A program made the position numbers and the translations under genes. Under the pieces are notes generated by a model. It did no database searches. It saw only the letters and a list, made by a program, of their open reading frames with translations, and was not told the origin of the DNA. This document shows, in pieces, positions 41,610 through 54,700 of a stretch of 64,000 nt of DNA. The DNA comes from Erpetoichthys calabaricus (taxonomy: Eukaryota; Chordata; Cladistia; Polypteriformes; Polypteridae). The first letter of the stretch is position 1; each line of letters begins with the position of its first letter. Where the stretch lies: positions 134,562,946-134,626,945 of the forward strand of contig NC_041405.2 of NCBI RefSeq assembly GCF_900747795.2. The letters are read 5' to 3'.

Positions 41610-44600
41610 CTGGAAAACAAGGCCAAGAGAAAAAATGTCAGACCGGGCTCATCTGGCAGCAGGTGACGGAGCGGCTGTCTGTAGTTCTTACCTGGCTGTG
41701 CACTCTGCGTCGGGCTCACCGACCTCCTGCCCCGCAAAAATGAATCGTCTTTTCCTGAGAGCCTGGGGGGCAGAAACTGCTTGCTGTCTGCACAAGCTGA
41801 AAGGAAAAATAGTTGGTGCTGATTAACTTTAGGACTTAGGACAACAGTACTTTACCCAATTTGCATCTTACTCATCCAGCTATGTTTATGTGACACGGAC
41901 CCACAATGAAGAGTAAATACGGTTATAGAAAAGTGCTTTGGACAACAAGACCCCCCAAACACATTTAAAATATACAGTAGGGCTGACAAATTATACCAAA
42001 CTTTGGTTTCTAATATTCCTAACACAGGTTGGACTGGTCTTGTCATACAGAGGAGCCATGTAACAAAGAACAGAGTGGGCTCTTCTTCCTTAGTAGGCTG
42101 GGAGTAGATATAAAGATTGAACTTTATTTGTCCCCAGGGGGAAATTTGGCTTTTGTAGAAGCTCTTTAAATAAATAAATACAAGTAGATAAATGAACAAA
42201 AACACACACACCAGAATGACTAAAAAGCAAGAAAATTACGAAGAAAGACAACTTCTGACTTGGCAGTGCCAGTGTATTGCTGTTGCTATAAAGAAGCCCC
42301 CCCATAGCGTTTCTTCACACACTTCTGTTGACCAATTTATTTTCTAAAAGTCCTCAGCGTCAGAGAAGATGTGCAGCATTCTTCGTGATGGCATTTTTGT
42401 CTTCATTCTCTCCTTTGCTACCCTCCATGGGGTCCAGAGTGTGTCCCCTAACTGAGCTTGCCCTTTTAATTAGCTTCTTGATCTGGTGGGCCTCTCTTGA
42501 AGTGGCGATACCAGCTCAGTACACCACAGTAAAGAAAAACCACACTGGCCATCACAGAGTTAAAGAAGATGTGAAGGAGGTCACTACCCACATTTAAAGG
42601 AGTACCGTCTCCTGCCCTGTCTTGTGTAGTTCTTCTGTGTTCTAAGTCCACAGTGGCATCCTTAACATCTTCTACAACTCTGTGATGGCCAGTGCAATAG
42701 AAGCATTCTAAATACTCCCCTCAATTGTTCGTCACCGTCAATGACTTCATAATTGTGCACTACACAAGTGTTTTTCAATTCGTGCCCCTAGGTCCTGACA
42801 TGAGAGAAACACGCTCCTCAGGTGGGGTCACCCATTTGATGAGGATGGGACCACCTGTAGAAGCAGACATACAAGCAGCTCTGTGGTCGCTGTTTTGCAG
42901 ACACAGCACCTACAGTGCCCTGTACCAGCCAGGAGACATAACTGGGGGTCCATCTGCCACAGTGCATGATAGCCAGCTCAGGGACAGTGGGCATAGAGAG
43001 AACCACCTGTATGAGCGGGAAAAGGTACAAAGCACCTGGATAATGCATCCAAAGTGCTCACTAAGTGCTGTGTCTGAAAATGTCAATATCTGAATTACTT
43101 TTCTGCTTTCCCCTGGCCCGCCTCTTCGGGCAGTTTAGCACTTGTATAGATTTAATGCTTTTGTGGTTGGTAGAATCGTGCCATGGGATTTTCTGGGTTA
43201 CAAAAATATGCCACCACAGAAAAACAACTGGAAAACACTGCTCTACCTACACCTTTGCTCCTGGCAAGCTAAAAAAGATTTCAGTAGTTTTTATCTCGCT
43301 TAAAAACTGGCACTGTGTATCACTTGGATGTATATATCTCTCTATTATATAAAAAATCTTTCGATGAGACCAGACTTTTTGGAAGATTTTTTCAAGTCAC
43401 GCCCTCCTCTCAGCCACATTCAACCATGCACACGGTCCTCTCATTCGTGTGAATGCTTTTGTCAGACATACTTCCTGTGTTCTCAGCTCTTAAAAATGTT
43501 AATGTTTTCCTCATTTTAAATTCCCAATTAAAGACGACGAATTATGTCCAAATCTTATTGAAGAATTTTATCACGAAAGGTTCTCAACGAAAAAATGAGT
43601 ACATGCATAATCCTAGCACTGAGAAACAAGGAAGTCAAATGAATTAACGACAAAAATGTTGATCGGTTACTCCACTTTCTTTAACGTAATGTTGTAAAAG
43701 AAAAAAAAAAAAATGCCGTAACACTTTGCGTAAAGGAACACAGCAACTAAATTACCATAAAACCTAGAAAAGCAGGGGCTGAAATCATCAGTTTTTGTGA
43801 TTGGCAAATGAACTGTTCACTGATCCGAGTCTTTTTTTGTGAAAATCAGCCGAGTTACATCGGTGGCCAATGGATGGAGTATCTCTACAAAAAGCAAAGC
43901 ATTGCGGTAGAAAACTCTGTCCATTTTATAAATGATGATACAAACTTTCAATAAAAAATTGTAAAAATACTGAAATTGTAGAAGTGATAAGTAAAAAAAA
44001 CACAAGCAAAATACAAAAGTACTGCAGCGCAGCGTGTCTGTCTGGAGTGGCACTAAGTCTAAATTACTGCGAGGTTAAAAGAGGACTGTCCCTTTACAGA
44101 TTGAATGTCGAGTTCTCTTTGAGTGAGAATATTTTTTTGTACAGATTTGAATTATATTTGATTAGTGATGTTAATTCTGCCAGCTCTAATATACAGTAAT
44201 GTGAAAAAGTACAACATAAGAAAAGCAAATTTCACACATGGAAAAAGTAAGCCCACCCCTACATTTATCACTACCTCAAATACCTAAAATTAGGATCTCG
44301 TGCAAAAGATCAGAACATCATTAGAGACGATGTTGTTTCAGCCCATCCTATTTAAACCTCCAACATTTAGTTTAGTTTGCTTTTTGTTGTTGAAGTGTGT
44401 GTTACCACCATATAAAGATCAAAAGAGCTCTTGGAGGACTTCAGAAAGAAGGTTATAAATGAGTCTGGGATGGGATTTAAAAAGATCTCCAAACAATTTG
44501 AAATCAACCATTCCTCTGTTCAGAAGATCATCTACAAGTGGAGAAGCTATCAAGCAATTAATTATTCAGCAAGTTCAGCTTGAGAGAACAACATGAGAGG

Positions 44601-47600
44601 CTGGAAGTAGTTTTAAAGAATCCCAGGATTGAATCGAAGGACCTACAAGTAGCTCTTGCCACCATTGAGGCAACCACAGGAGGTTACATAAACTAGATCT
44701 ACATGGTAGGTGTGCCATGAACAAAACATTGCTGTCCAGAAAGAGCATCATGGCAAGACCAGAGTTTGTCCATGAACACCTAGGCAAACACGTAGACTTC
44801 TGAAGCAATGTGCTGTGGACAGGTTAAGATAGAAATACTTGGCCACAGTACCAAAAGTCATGCTTGGCGAAAACCAAAGGCAGTGTTTGAAAACAAGAAC
44901 CTGTTCACAACTGCAAAGATAGTGGAGGAAATATTAATAAGTGGGAGTGCTTTCCTGCATCACCACCACAGAATCTGCTATTAATTCTTCATTGTACCAG
45001 AGGGTGCTTGAGGATAATGTGAGACCATCTGTCACAAGATTGAAGCTCAAGAGAATGTGGACCTTGCAGCATGGCAGTGACCCTAAATGTATCAGTAAAT
45101 CCACCAAGAAATGGCTGAAAAGAAAGAAATGGAGGATTCTGTAATGGCCAAATCAAAGCCCGGATCTGAACTCAATGAGGTGCTATGGAGAGATTTGAAA
45201 TGGACTGTGCACGCAAGACGCCCCCCAGGCATTACACAGCTGTAACAGGTCTGCACAGAGGAAAGACTGCTAGACACGTATGAGAAAGGGGGTAATACTA
45301 GCTATTACAGCCAAGGGTGGTCTTACTTTTTGAGATGGAAATGGCATATCTGTTCATTTTTCAATTAATTAAATTAGTGCAAAGTCAAATTTTGATTAGC
45401 CCCCCCCCCCCCCCCCAATTACATCACCTTTATTTAAAGATACAGTTTCAATTAAAATAAAACCATGATCTTCCTATACGTCATTTTCTTGGGTTGACTT
45501 GCTTTTTCATGCGACTGTAGTAATAATCAGCTAGAAATCAGCTTCATCCATAAAGTTTATAATTCCAAAACTGGAAATGTCACAAATGTGAAACTCCTGA
45601 TGCACAAGTGAGCGTTGAAAAGGAAGAAGCCGACTCACTGCGTGGCTTTGGACACGGCCATTTGGATAAACAGTGGGGATTAGGGCGATAAGGGGAGATG
45701 CAGGTCCAATCAGACCACTGAGCACAGACATTTACTTGAGAAGGATGAACAATTCTTTGATTGGGTTCATTTGCTCACAAGTGAGCATTCTGTAATTTTA
45801 TTTTTATGCAATTTTATCTTTCTTGTGGGCATTCTCCTTACGTTTGGAGTTGCGGTTCGTGGAAGAAATTAAATTTAGATATATTAATAAAATCTTATCT
45901 TAAATTTAGAACCTCTTACTATTAGAAACCAGGCAGAAGAAGATCCATTCTATACATCTTTTAATGTTACTTCAAGAAGAGGGAGCATTCTCACAAGCAG
46001 TCTATTACAGCATGGTCAGAATGATCAAAATATTAAAGGCTAGAGGTCTGTTTTATAAGCAAATGAATTTACATAACAGTGTCAATCAATACATGCATTT
46101 ACTCTGGTTGGTTTATCAGCTTATACCCAAATGACATATAAAATAAAAGTCAATCTTATTATTTTCCTGGTTCTTCTTATACCTTTGAGTTGAACTACCA
46201 CCCATGAAATTTCTGTGCATATACAGTAACAACTGTCCATTCTGATTGTGTAGGACATCTGCTGACTTTAGTCATCTCTTGGTCATCCTTCAGTACATTT
46301 TGTTTATTACATCAGCCTCTCTTCTGGTACATTCTTTACTTGACCATCTCAGTATTTTTCCTAAACCAATTCTTATATTTCAATGTACACACTGCAAACA
46401 AAAATACTGTTAACATTTGAATTATGTTACGTGACATCTAAATTATTCTCTCCCAGGTATAAATGGCCACAGCTGCTTCCTGTCTCCACACGCAGTGAAT
46501 GTGCGTTCACTTTGTCTCCACACGCAGTGAATGTGCGTTCACTTTCACAATGGAAATGTAAGCAGAACAAGAATGTGACCGTGTCAACCTGGTCATTTTA
46601 TCAGCACAGTGCAGGAGGCCACATCACCTCACAGCAAACTGGCCATTGAAACGGATAATGCGATCTAAATCTTTACAATGAAAAAACACAGAATGGGCTT
46701 CATGTACAAACACAGTGGCACCTTGTTTGTCTTATTTAAGATTAATGTTAATGCTGATGTATTGTAACAGCGTTGAGGTTAAGTTTACAACAGAGCACAG
46801 CCTATGCAGGCAGACTTGTTATTTATACCAAATGAATAAACACCATCCCTGGAAGGTAAGTTAAACACACCAAGTCTGATGTGGACGTCTGCCTCACAAT
46901 TCAATAACAGAGAAGCTATTTTCATCCTGCACTGCGATCAATCAGCGGAGCGGATTTGTTTTTCATGTCACGCCTCAACAAATACAAGAGGTGTAGTTTT
47001 CCCCTCAGCCCACTTTCAGTTATGGCCACAGGGTGGCGTTAACACACCATTCTCAATTCATTCGGGATTGAGAGGGGCTCAGCAGCATCTGGTACATGGA
47101 ACCAACCCAGGATGCGGAGCCACTCCGCGGCAGCGTCCACTCACCTACACTCTCAGACTTAGCCCACCCACTGAAAATCAGTTCCATGGTTTGTCTGACA
47201 TGCCAAGCCTAACTGTACGAGGCTCAGCTGTACTGCTACATATTAACACCACACCCCGTGTCAAATATGGCATATTTTCCTAGTGCCAATTTACAATATG
47301 AATTCTCACATTAACACATTTAAAACTTCAAAATTATGAGAAAAGTACAAAAATAATGTTAAAGATCTTTAAATGACAGAAAACGTTGCTTTTTCAAGTT
47401 TGTCTGTCAATGTATTTTAATTGTGGCAAGAGAAGCACTTTCTTATTTTAGCGAGTTACAGAAAGTACACATGGTGTAACATTCTGGTGCGCCTTAGTTA
47501 ATCAATTTGAAGGTTGGAACGGTTATTTACTTCTTTCATCAAAGACACATCTCATTTTTGTTTTTTTAAATATTCTGTCACAGGGGTGAGTGTGGCATGT

Positions 47601-50600
47601 GGTGGATTTTTGCTCAGACTGACATATCGCTACTTGTACAGGCAGGCGTGGGTGCCTACAACACTCACACCACTGCTTCAGTCACTCGTACCGACTGCTG
47701 ATGGTCAGGTTTGCCAACCTGAGCAGCTATCAGACATGTAAAAGATGAAAATATTGTAGACAACATGTACAAGTTGAAAAAGCCGGTCTCAAGTGAAATC
47801 TGAAATAATAAACTACTAAACCTATTAGTGAAATTGAAGAGTATGTATCAGTTTTAAGCATAGGTGACATCAAGTGATATTTACTTTCAGAGTACCCATT
47901 GATCATTCATCTTCTAAACCCACTTATCCAGGCTAGGGGGCAGCTGGACCCTATCCCAGCAAGCAACAGGTACAAGCAGGAACAAATCAATCCACAAACA
48001 GGGCAGGGTTCTTAGACTATGGGAGGAAAATGGAGCAACTCCATGTAGTAAGGTATTAAAGGCACGATGAGACGAGACGAGACACGATCAGACCGTTTAT
48101 TTGTCCCCAGAGGGAAATTTGGCTTTTTACTGAAGCGCTTTAAATACATAAATACTTAAGATAAGTAAGGAAATAAATACATAATATACACACATACTTT
48201 GGTCTGAACAGACACCAGAATGACTATAAAGCAAGAAAATTAAAAAAAGACTTGGCTGTCACAGTTCCAGTGAGACTTTACCAGGTGTGTTCCTTTTGGT
48301 ATTAAGAAGCCCCCCATAGCATTTCTTCACACATGTCTGCTGCGGTTGGCTGAAAGTCCTTAGAGCCAGTGTGTCAAGAGAGAGGATGTGCAGCATTGTT
48401 CATAATGGCACTCAGTTTTGTCTTCTTCTTTCTTTCCTTTGCTACACAACCTGAAGGGAGTCCAGAGTGTGTCCCATAACTGAGCCTCCCCTTTTAATGA
48501 GCTTATTGATTTGGCGGGCCTCTCCTGAAGTGATGTTTCTAGCCCAGCACACCACAGTGTAGAGAATCACACTGGCCATCACAGAGGTAGGAATTAAAGG
48601 AATACAGTCATCCAAGGAAAAAAAGAGCCCACTCTGCCCTTTCTTATATAGGCCCACGTGCAAACGCCATGCAGGAAGCACTTGAGGCATGACCCCTGGA
48701 CTCCTTACTACGAGGCAACAGCACTTCCACTCAGACACCATGCTCGTAATTCGTGGAATTATTAACATATTTACAGTACAATACCTGTGCCCTTAAAAAA
48801 TGTTTCATTTGAGACTTATTTTGATAACATAGTGCATTCTTTTTGCAGGTGCCCGGTCATCCCTAGACTCTGCCATTATGATCAATTCGGAGAAACACAA
48901 ACATGTTTGGGAGTACAAAGAGAAAAACACACAAGCACATCAGGAGAACATAAAAACTCAACAATGCATACAATGACTGGGTGTGAAAACATGAGCCCAG
49001 AGATTTTCAGAGTGAGACATTAGGGGTAACCACTGCCCCTCCATGCCACCCTATAACTGTTAACGGTTTACATAATGTCATATTAATGTACAGAAGGCTT
49101 CTGAAATATATAATCATATTCAAGAGTTCATATCCTCTTGAATGAACCATTATGTAACACTGTTACACCAAAAAGGCATGCTGAGATTTTCTATGGAAAG
49201 ATAAAGAGGGCAATACATCAAGTTTTAAATGTCTTGTTTTACCATTAAGGCCTCATTTCCTCTTACATTTTGTGAAGTTTGAGCCCTCAACTACAGTATA
49301 TTAATAAATGAAGCCTCACTTAAGTTTACGTCTCCTAGAGCTGGGCAATGTCTTAAAACTTTCCATCGTCATTTCAAAATGTCAATGATGTACAATACTG
49401 TCGGCTCGGGGTGGATTACGAACAGTTAGCTGCTCTACCCAGGTGCCATCTAAGTGCCTACACTAGGCAATGAGGGTGGTAGGGCAATGGTGCTGGAGGG
49501 GGTATACCTCTGGACACAGTAGTTTTTGTCATCTCACAGATTGCTGCCACTCAGCACACATAGGGCATTTTGGTCATGTTTTTAAGATGATTCAAAAGTG
49601 ATTCATTCCAAGTTCATTTAAAATTGCTACAAATCACGATGCTCAATTGGCACAATAATACAGTTCGGTCCATAAATATTTGGACAGAGACAACTTTTTT
49701 CTAATTTAGGTTCTGTACATTACCACAAAGAATTTTAAATGAAACAACTCAGATGCAGTTGAAGTGCAGACTTTCAGCTTTAATTCAGTGGGGTGAACAA
49801 AACGATTGCGTAAAAATGTGAGGCAACTAAAGCATTTTTCTTTTAAACACAATCCCTTCATTTCAGGGGCTCAAAAGTAATTGGACAAATTAAATAACTT
49901 GAAATAAAATGTTCGTTTCTAATACTTGGTTGAAAACCCTTTGCTGGACATCACCAGATGCTGGGTTTCCTCCTTTTTAATGCTCTGCCAGGCCTTTACT
50001 GCAGCGGCTTTCAGTTGCTGTTTGTTTGTGGGCCTTTCTGTCCGAAGTTTAGTCTTCCACAAGTGAAATGCATGCTCAATTAGGTTAAGATCAGGTGACT
50101 GACTTAGCCATTCAAGAATTTTCCACTTCTTTGCTTAAATAAACTCCTGGGTTGCTTTGGCTGTATTTGTTCACCCCACTGAATTAAAGCTGAAAGTCTG
50201 CACTTCAACTGCATCTGAGTTGTTTCATTTAAAATTCATTGTGGTAATGTACAGAACCAAAATTAGAAAAAAGTTGTCTCTGTCCAAATATTTATGGACC
50301 TAACTGTATGTCGAATAGAATAAATGTCTACCCACCAGAAACTAGAAGTTTCTAATTACTTTTACTCAATCAAATGTGGCAACCTCAGTTGTCGTTCTAC
50401 AAGTTTCTGACAAAAAAAAAAAATTCAACTCGGCATGCGTCATAGAAAGAAAAAAATCAGCGTGACATGACTATAGCAAATATTATGCCTTTTCTTATCA
50501 TGTGTGTAAACGTAATGCTGAAAAGGTGCAGGACGTTGAGTATTGATTGGTATTTTGAGCTTGTAATGTTCTATGTTCATACAGGATGACAACAGCACTG

Positions 50601-51616
50601 AGTTTTTAAAAAAATGTAAGGCAATGCTTTGATATGTAGCATAATCAGTTTATTTCACAGATGTATTATCTCATGTACCCATTACAATTACACTTCTATT
50701 TGCCTGAAAGCAATGCTTTAAGTGGAAACAAAGTACTGGCAGTGCTCTGGTTAGTCAGCATCTTGTTCCTTCTCCCAAATCGTTATTACTTTTACATGAC
50801 AGGGCAGGGTCGGAGCACAATATATTAATACTAGTCATTTAGCCCATTACAATAACGGGCGCTAGAACAGTAGTGCATAAACATTAGTAGGAACAGTCTA
50901 TATTAAATGGCAAGGGACTTTGACCTCATTCTTTTTGTTGGTCGTATTTTTCTTTCTTTCAGCCTTTCTTTTGTTGATGTTTACTTGCTGAGCTGACCAT
51001 TCTTAGTGGGCTGCTGCCATGTATTGTGTGTCTTTAATTTTCTGTGGCTGTAATACTGTCTTGTACGGCTCTATTCAATAAGGGCGCGCACAAAAAGGCG
51101 AGCTTCAAAAGGGCGACCTCAATTGAGCTAGGCGAATAAAGGCGTTCGTAAATAATTTAGTTCAAATGGCTCTGGAATATGTAAAGAGCAACAAAGGTGC
51201 AGATCTTTATTTACGCGCGCCTTTATTCGCTGCGCCCAATTGAGGTCACCCTTTTGAGGCTCGCCTTTTTGTGCGTGCCCTTATTGAAGGATGCCTGTGC
51301 GCGCCCTTATTGAAGGATACCGTCTTGTACATCCGTAATATACCTTTAATTTTCTCTGGCGGTAATACAGGCGTGCGCATCGGTAATATGCCTTTAATCT
51401 CCTCTGACAGTAATACTGGCTTGTATGTGGCTGTAATATGCGTCACTGTATTGTTTACCTTTAATTTCCTCTCGCAGTAATACTGGTTTGAACTTCCGTA
51501 AAACGCCTCTAACTTTCTCTGACAGTAATATCGTGCATCGCACCGTGCCCTGCGCATGCGCACTTCATCAGAAGACACCCACACACGGACACCTGGACGC
51601 ACATAGGGATTTTATA

Positions 51617-51712
<96 letters not shown>

Positions 51713-54700
51713 ATTGATTGGGGTGTTGGGGTGCAATGACCCCTGAATCTTTGAGAGTCATTGACACCGGCCCACTTCAAGCACTGCTCACACGACCAAA
51801 TAAGCTCCACCACACCACCACTTTTCTTGTTTGGCACCCGAATCTCACTGCATAGGTTATGTAAAATACAAAGACCACCAGGATTGGCTGCAGCTGCCCC
51901 ACATCCCTGCCTAGGATACGCATGTTAGGACAACAAACAGTCAATAAAAAATATTGTAATGTCACTGACAAGTCACATTAGCCTGGCAACCAGTCACCCA
52001 CAGTATGAGCTGACACTCCATCACTCAAATGAGTGGCTTCAGGGTACCCTTTTAAAAGGGTACACCTGCCAAAGTCGTAAAACCTGCAAAGTTGCCAACT
52101 TGTGCACCACAGTTAGCAATTACTTTAAGGATATTGAGTTGCCTAAAAGAGCGATGTAAAGAGTGACTTTTAAGCAAAACACCATCTCCAAATAATATAT
52201 ATATATTTTTTTACGAGTGATGTATGAGAGACTTATGTTTTACTTTTTAGTACACTTTTTAACTTAATATAAGTGTGGTTTTTAAAAAGTATTTTTTTAT
52301 ATATATATTATTTTCAACGTTTTAGTCTTGGGTTTGTTTTAGTATAATTTTGTAATCAATATTTTAACACTTCCTTTAATATTTCTATTCGTTACTAGCG
52401 CCAACTATTGGTGAGATCTTTAACTATTCTTCATATGAAAATTTCATTTTTTAATTAACATGGATTAATTGATCAGTTAGTGAAACTGATTATTGATTCA
52501 TGTATTGTCTTCGGAATTGAGTAACTATGCAAAATTTCAAGTCATTTGGACAATAGGAAGTGGATTAAATATCGATTACAAGATTTGTACCAGACAACAA
52601 ACAGGTGAAGTTAAAATAAGTGTGGTAATAACAATAAGAAGAACAATAGCAAATTTTACACACTGTTTAAAAAAGTTTCTTCGTCCACAATAAAATGACC
52701 GAAAATGCTTATGACGTAACCATTTGCCCACACTTGGCTTGTGCGCATAAGTGGAAAAATCCTTGACGGCATGGTAACACCACAGGCCACGGGATTTATC
52801 ACAAAACTGTTGCAATTAAATCATTTGCCTTTTGTGTTTGTATGCAGAATACAATCTCAACAAAATGCAATTTAGATGCATAGAGGTAAGCATGGAAAGC
52901 AACTCTTCTACAGTATGTCTGCTGTGTTGGAATGTGGTTTCTTCCATGAAGGTGACCAATCAGGGAATGAGACGTCATAATAAGCAGGATCCAATCAGGG
53001 ACGAGTCATGTAATAAGCAAAGACAAATCAGACTACAATTATAGTCTGCGTTTTCAAAATTCTCCATTTTCACCAATCCACACTGCAATGCTAAGCCAAT
53101 GTTTTCAGAAGTATACAGCTCTGGAGAGCCTTTTCTAAAGTCTCCATTTTTGGGGTTTAAAAAAAAAAAAATGCTGGTGTAGTGTGGACAAAAGACAAAA
53201 ACAGAGACTAATGTACGTGTTTATAAATGAAAATGTAGTAGTGTAGACAAAGCCTAAAAGAGCTGCTCACCACTTTAAAATACAAATAATAATTGTTCAC
53301 ATTTACAATGTCACTTTTCTCACTACTCAAAGCGCTTTTCATAGTGAGTGGGGAGCCACGTCAGCCACCATTAACTCTTTTAAGGCTGATGTCGACTTTT
53401 GTCAAAAGGAGGAGCTGACGATGGTAATCAGCTGTAAACGGTGACAAAACCAACTGTTCTGTTTTAGTTGGACTCTCATTGCTAGAAGGAAAATTAGCTT
53501 CATTGGTTTTGACCGAGATTTCCTGCGCTCCCATGAGTAGCAAGGCACAAACAACGGCAAAAATGGCCCTGACACCTGACGAGAGATCAAAGTGGACGTG
53601 TAAAGCAAAATACTCCGTGGATAACATTTTGTCTGTTCTCTCCGAACTGGACTATGACTTATCAGACTCCGATTTTGATACAAGTGATTGAAAACGAATG
53701 TGAGTTTCCAGCTTCAGCTGATTGGTCCCCAGCTAATTTGGTGCTGAACAGGTTCGAGTAGCTGACACGCCTACAGCACTGTTCGCCTGGGAGGACTGCC
53801 ACTTAACAATGATAAGACGTAGAAACCAGATTGCAATAAACTGCGACCGTAACCGCTGCTGCTGCCCCAGTCACACAAAGACAGCCTGGCAGCAAGCCTG
53901 CCGCACATTCTTGGCAAACTGGCAGCCACAGCATGCAGCAACAGAAATTTAATTTTGATTTCTATGTTAAACCGTTGCTTTTCAGAAAACTATGTTTTTT
54001 GTAAAAAATATTCAGCCCTCAAAGAGTTAAAGTGTAGCATCCAGCCATTATTGCGCCAGTATGCTCACCACACGTTAGCTATTAGGTGGTGAAGTGGTGA
54101 GAGAGATAGCTAAATAGAGACAGGGGATGATTAGGGGGCCAGAATGACCAGGCCATAGTGGGCAATTTAGCCAGGACATCGAGATACATTCTACTCTTTA
54201 AGAAGGATCTTTTATGACCACAGACAGTCAGGACCTCGGTTTTACGTCTCATCTGAAGGACAGCGGCATATTTACAGCACAGTGTCCCTCGTCACTGCAC
54301 TGGGGCATTGGAATCCACAGGCAGACCACAGGGTAAGCACCCCCTGCTGGCCTCACCAACACCTCTCCCAGCAGAAACCCAAGCTTTCCCTGGTTGGTCT
54401 CCCATCCAAGTACTGGCCAGGCTGAACATGCTTAGCTTCAGGCGGAAGACCTATTCTGAAGTGCATGTGGCATGGCTGCTGGATACCAAAAAAGAAAAGG
54501 AAAGCAGGACTGCACTATTTTTGTACCTTTCATATTAGCAACAAACAAGTATAATCATTTGAACGCCTCTATTACTAATTGACAATTGTACTAACCATTC
54601 TAAAATTAGCAAAGAGCAATTTACGTACTAATTAAAACAGGAAGGATAAATGCAAGGAAGGATTCTACATGTATGGAGCCCTGAACTTAAGAAATCAGGC

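Larger units (their letters stand above)
53287..54485 (-). mobile_element. 5S-rRNA-derived SINE (SINE3 type), interrupted by piggyBac
   Basis: On the minus strand the head, 54400-54485, resembles 5S rRNA: ctgaagctaagcatgttcag (5S: GGAAGCTAAGCAGGGTCGGG) then cagtacttggatgggagacc, which is the internal Pol III promoter region. The body, gtggtcataaaagatccttc, gtcctggctaaattgccc and tggcgcaataatggctgg, continues after the insertion as gtggctccccactcactatg and gaaaagcgctttgagtagtg, ending in ATT repeats. This is the SINE3 layout known from zebrafish. Confidence 0.88.

Noticed and set aside
51601-51739. Coding frame of Tyr-Ile repeats (also near 35.9 and 57.5 kb)
   Set aside because: Translation of (TA)n microsatellites.
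54400-54485. 5S rRNA gene on the minus strand
   Set aside because: Only the internal promoter region resembles 5S and it is diverged; the flanking body identifies it as a 5S-derived SINE head.
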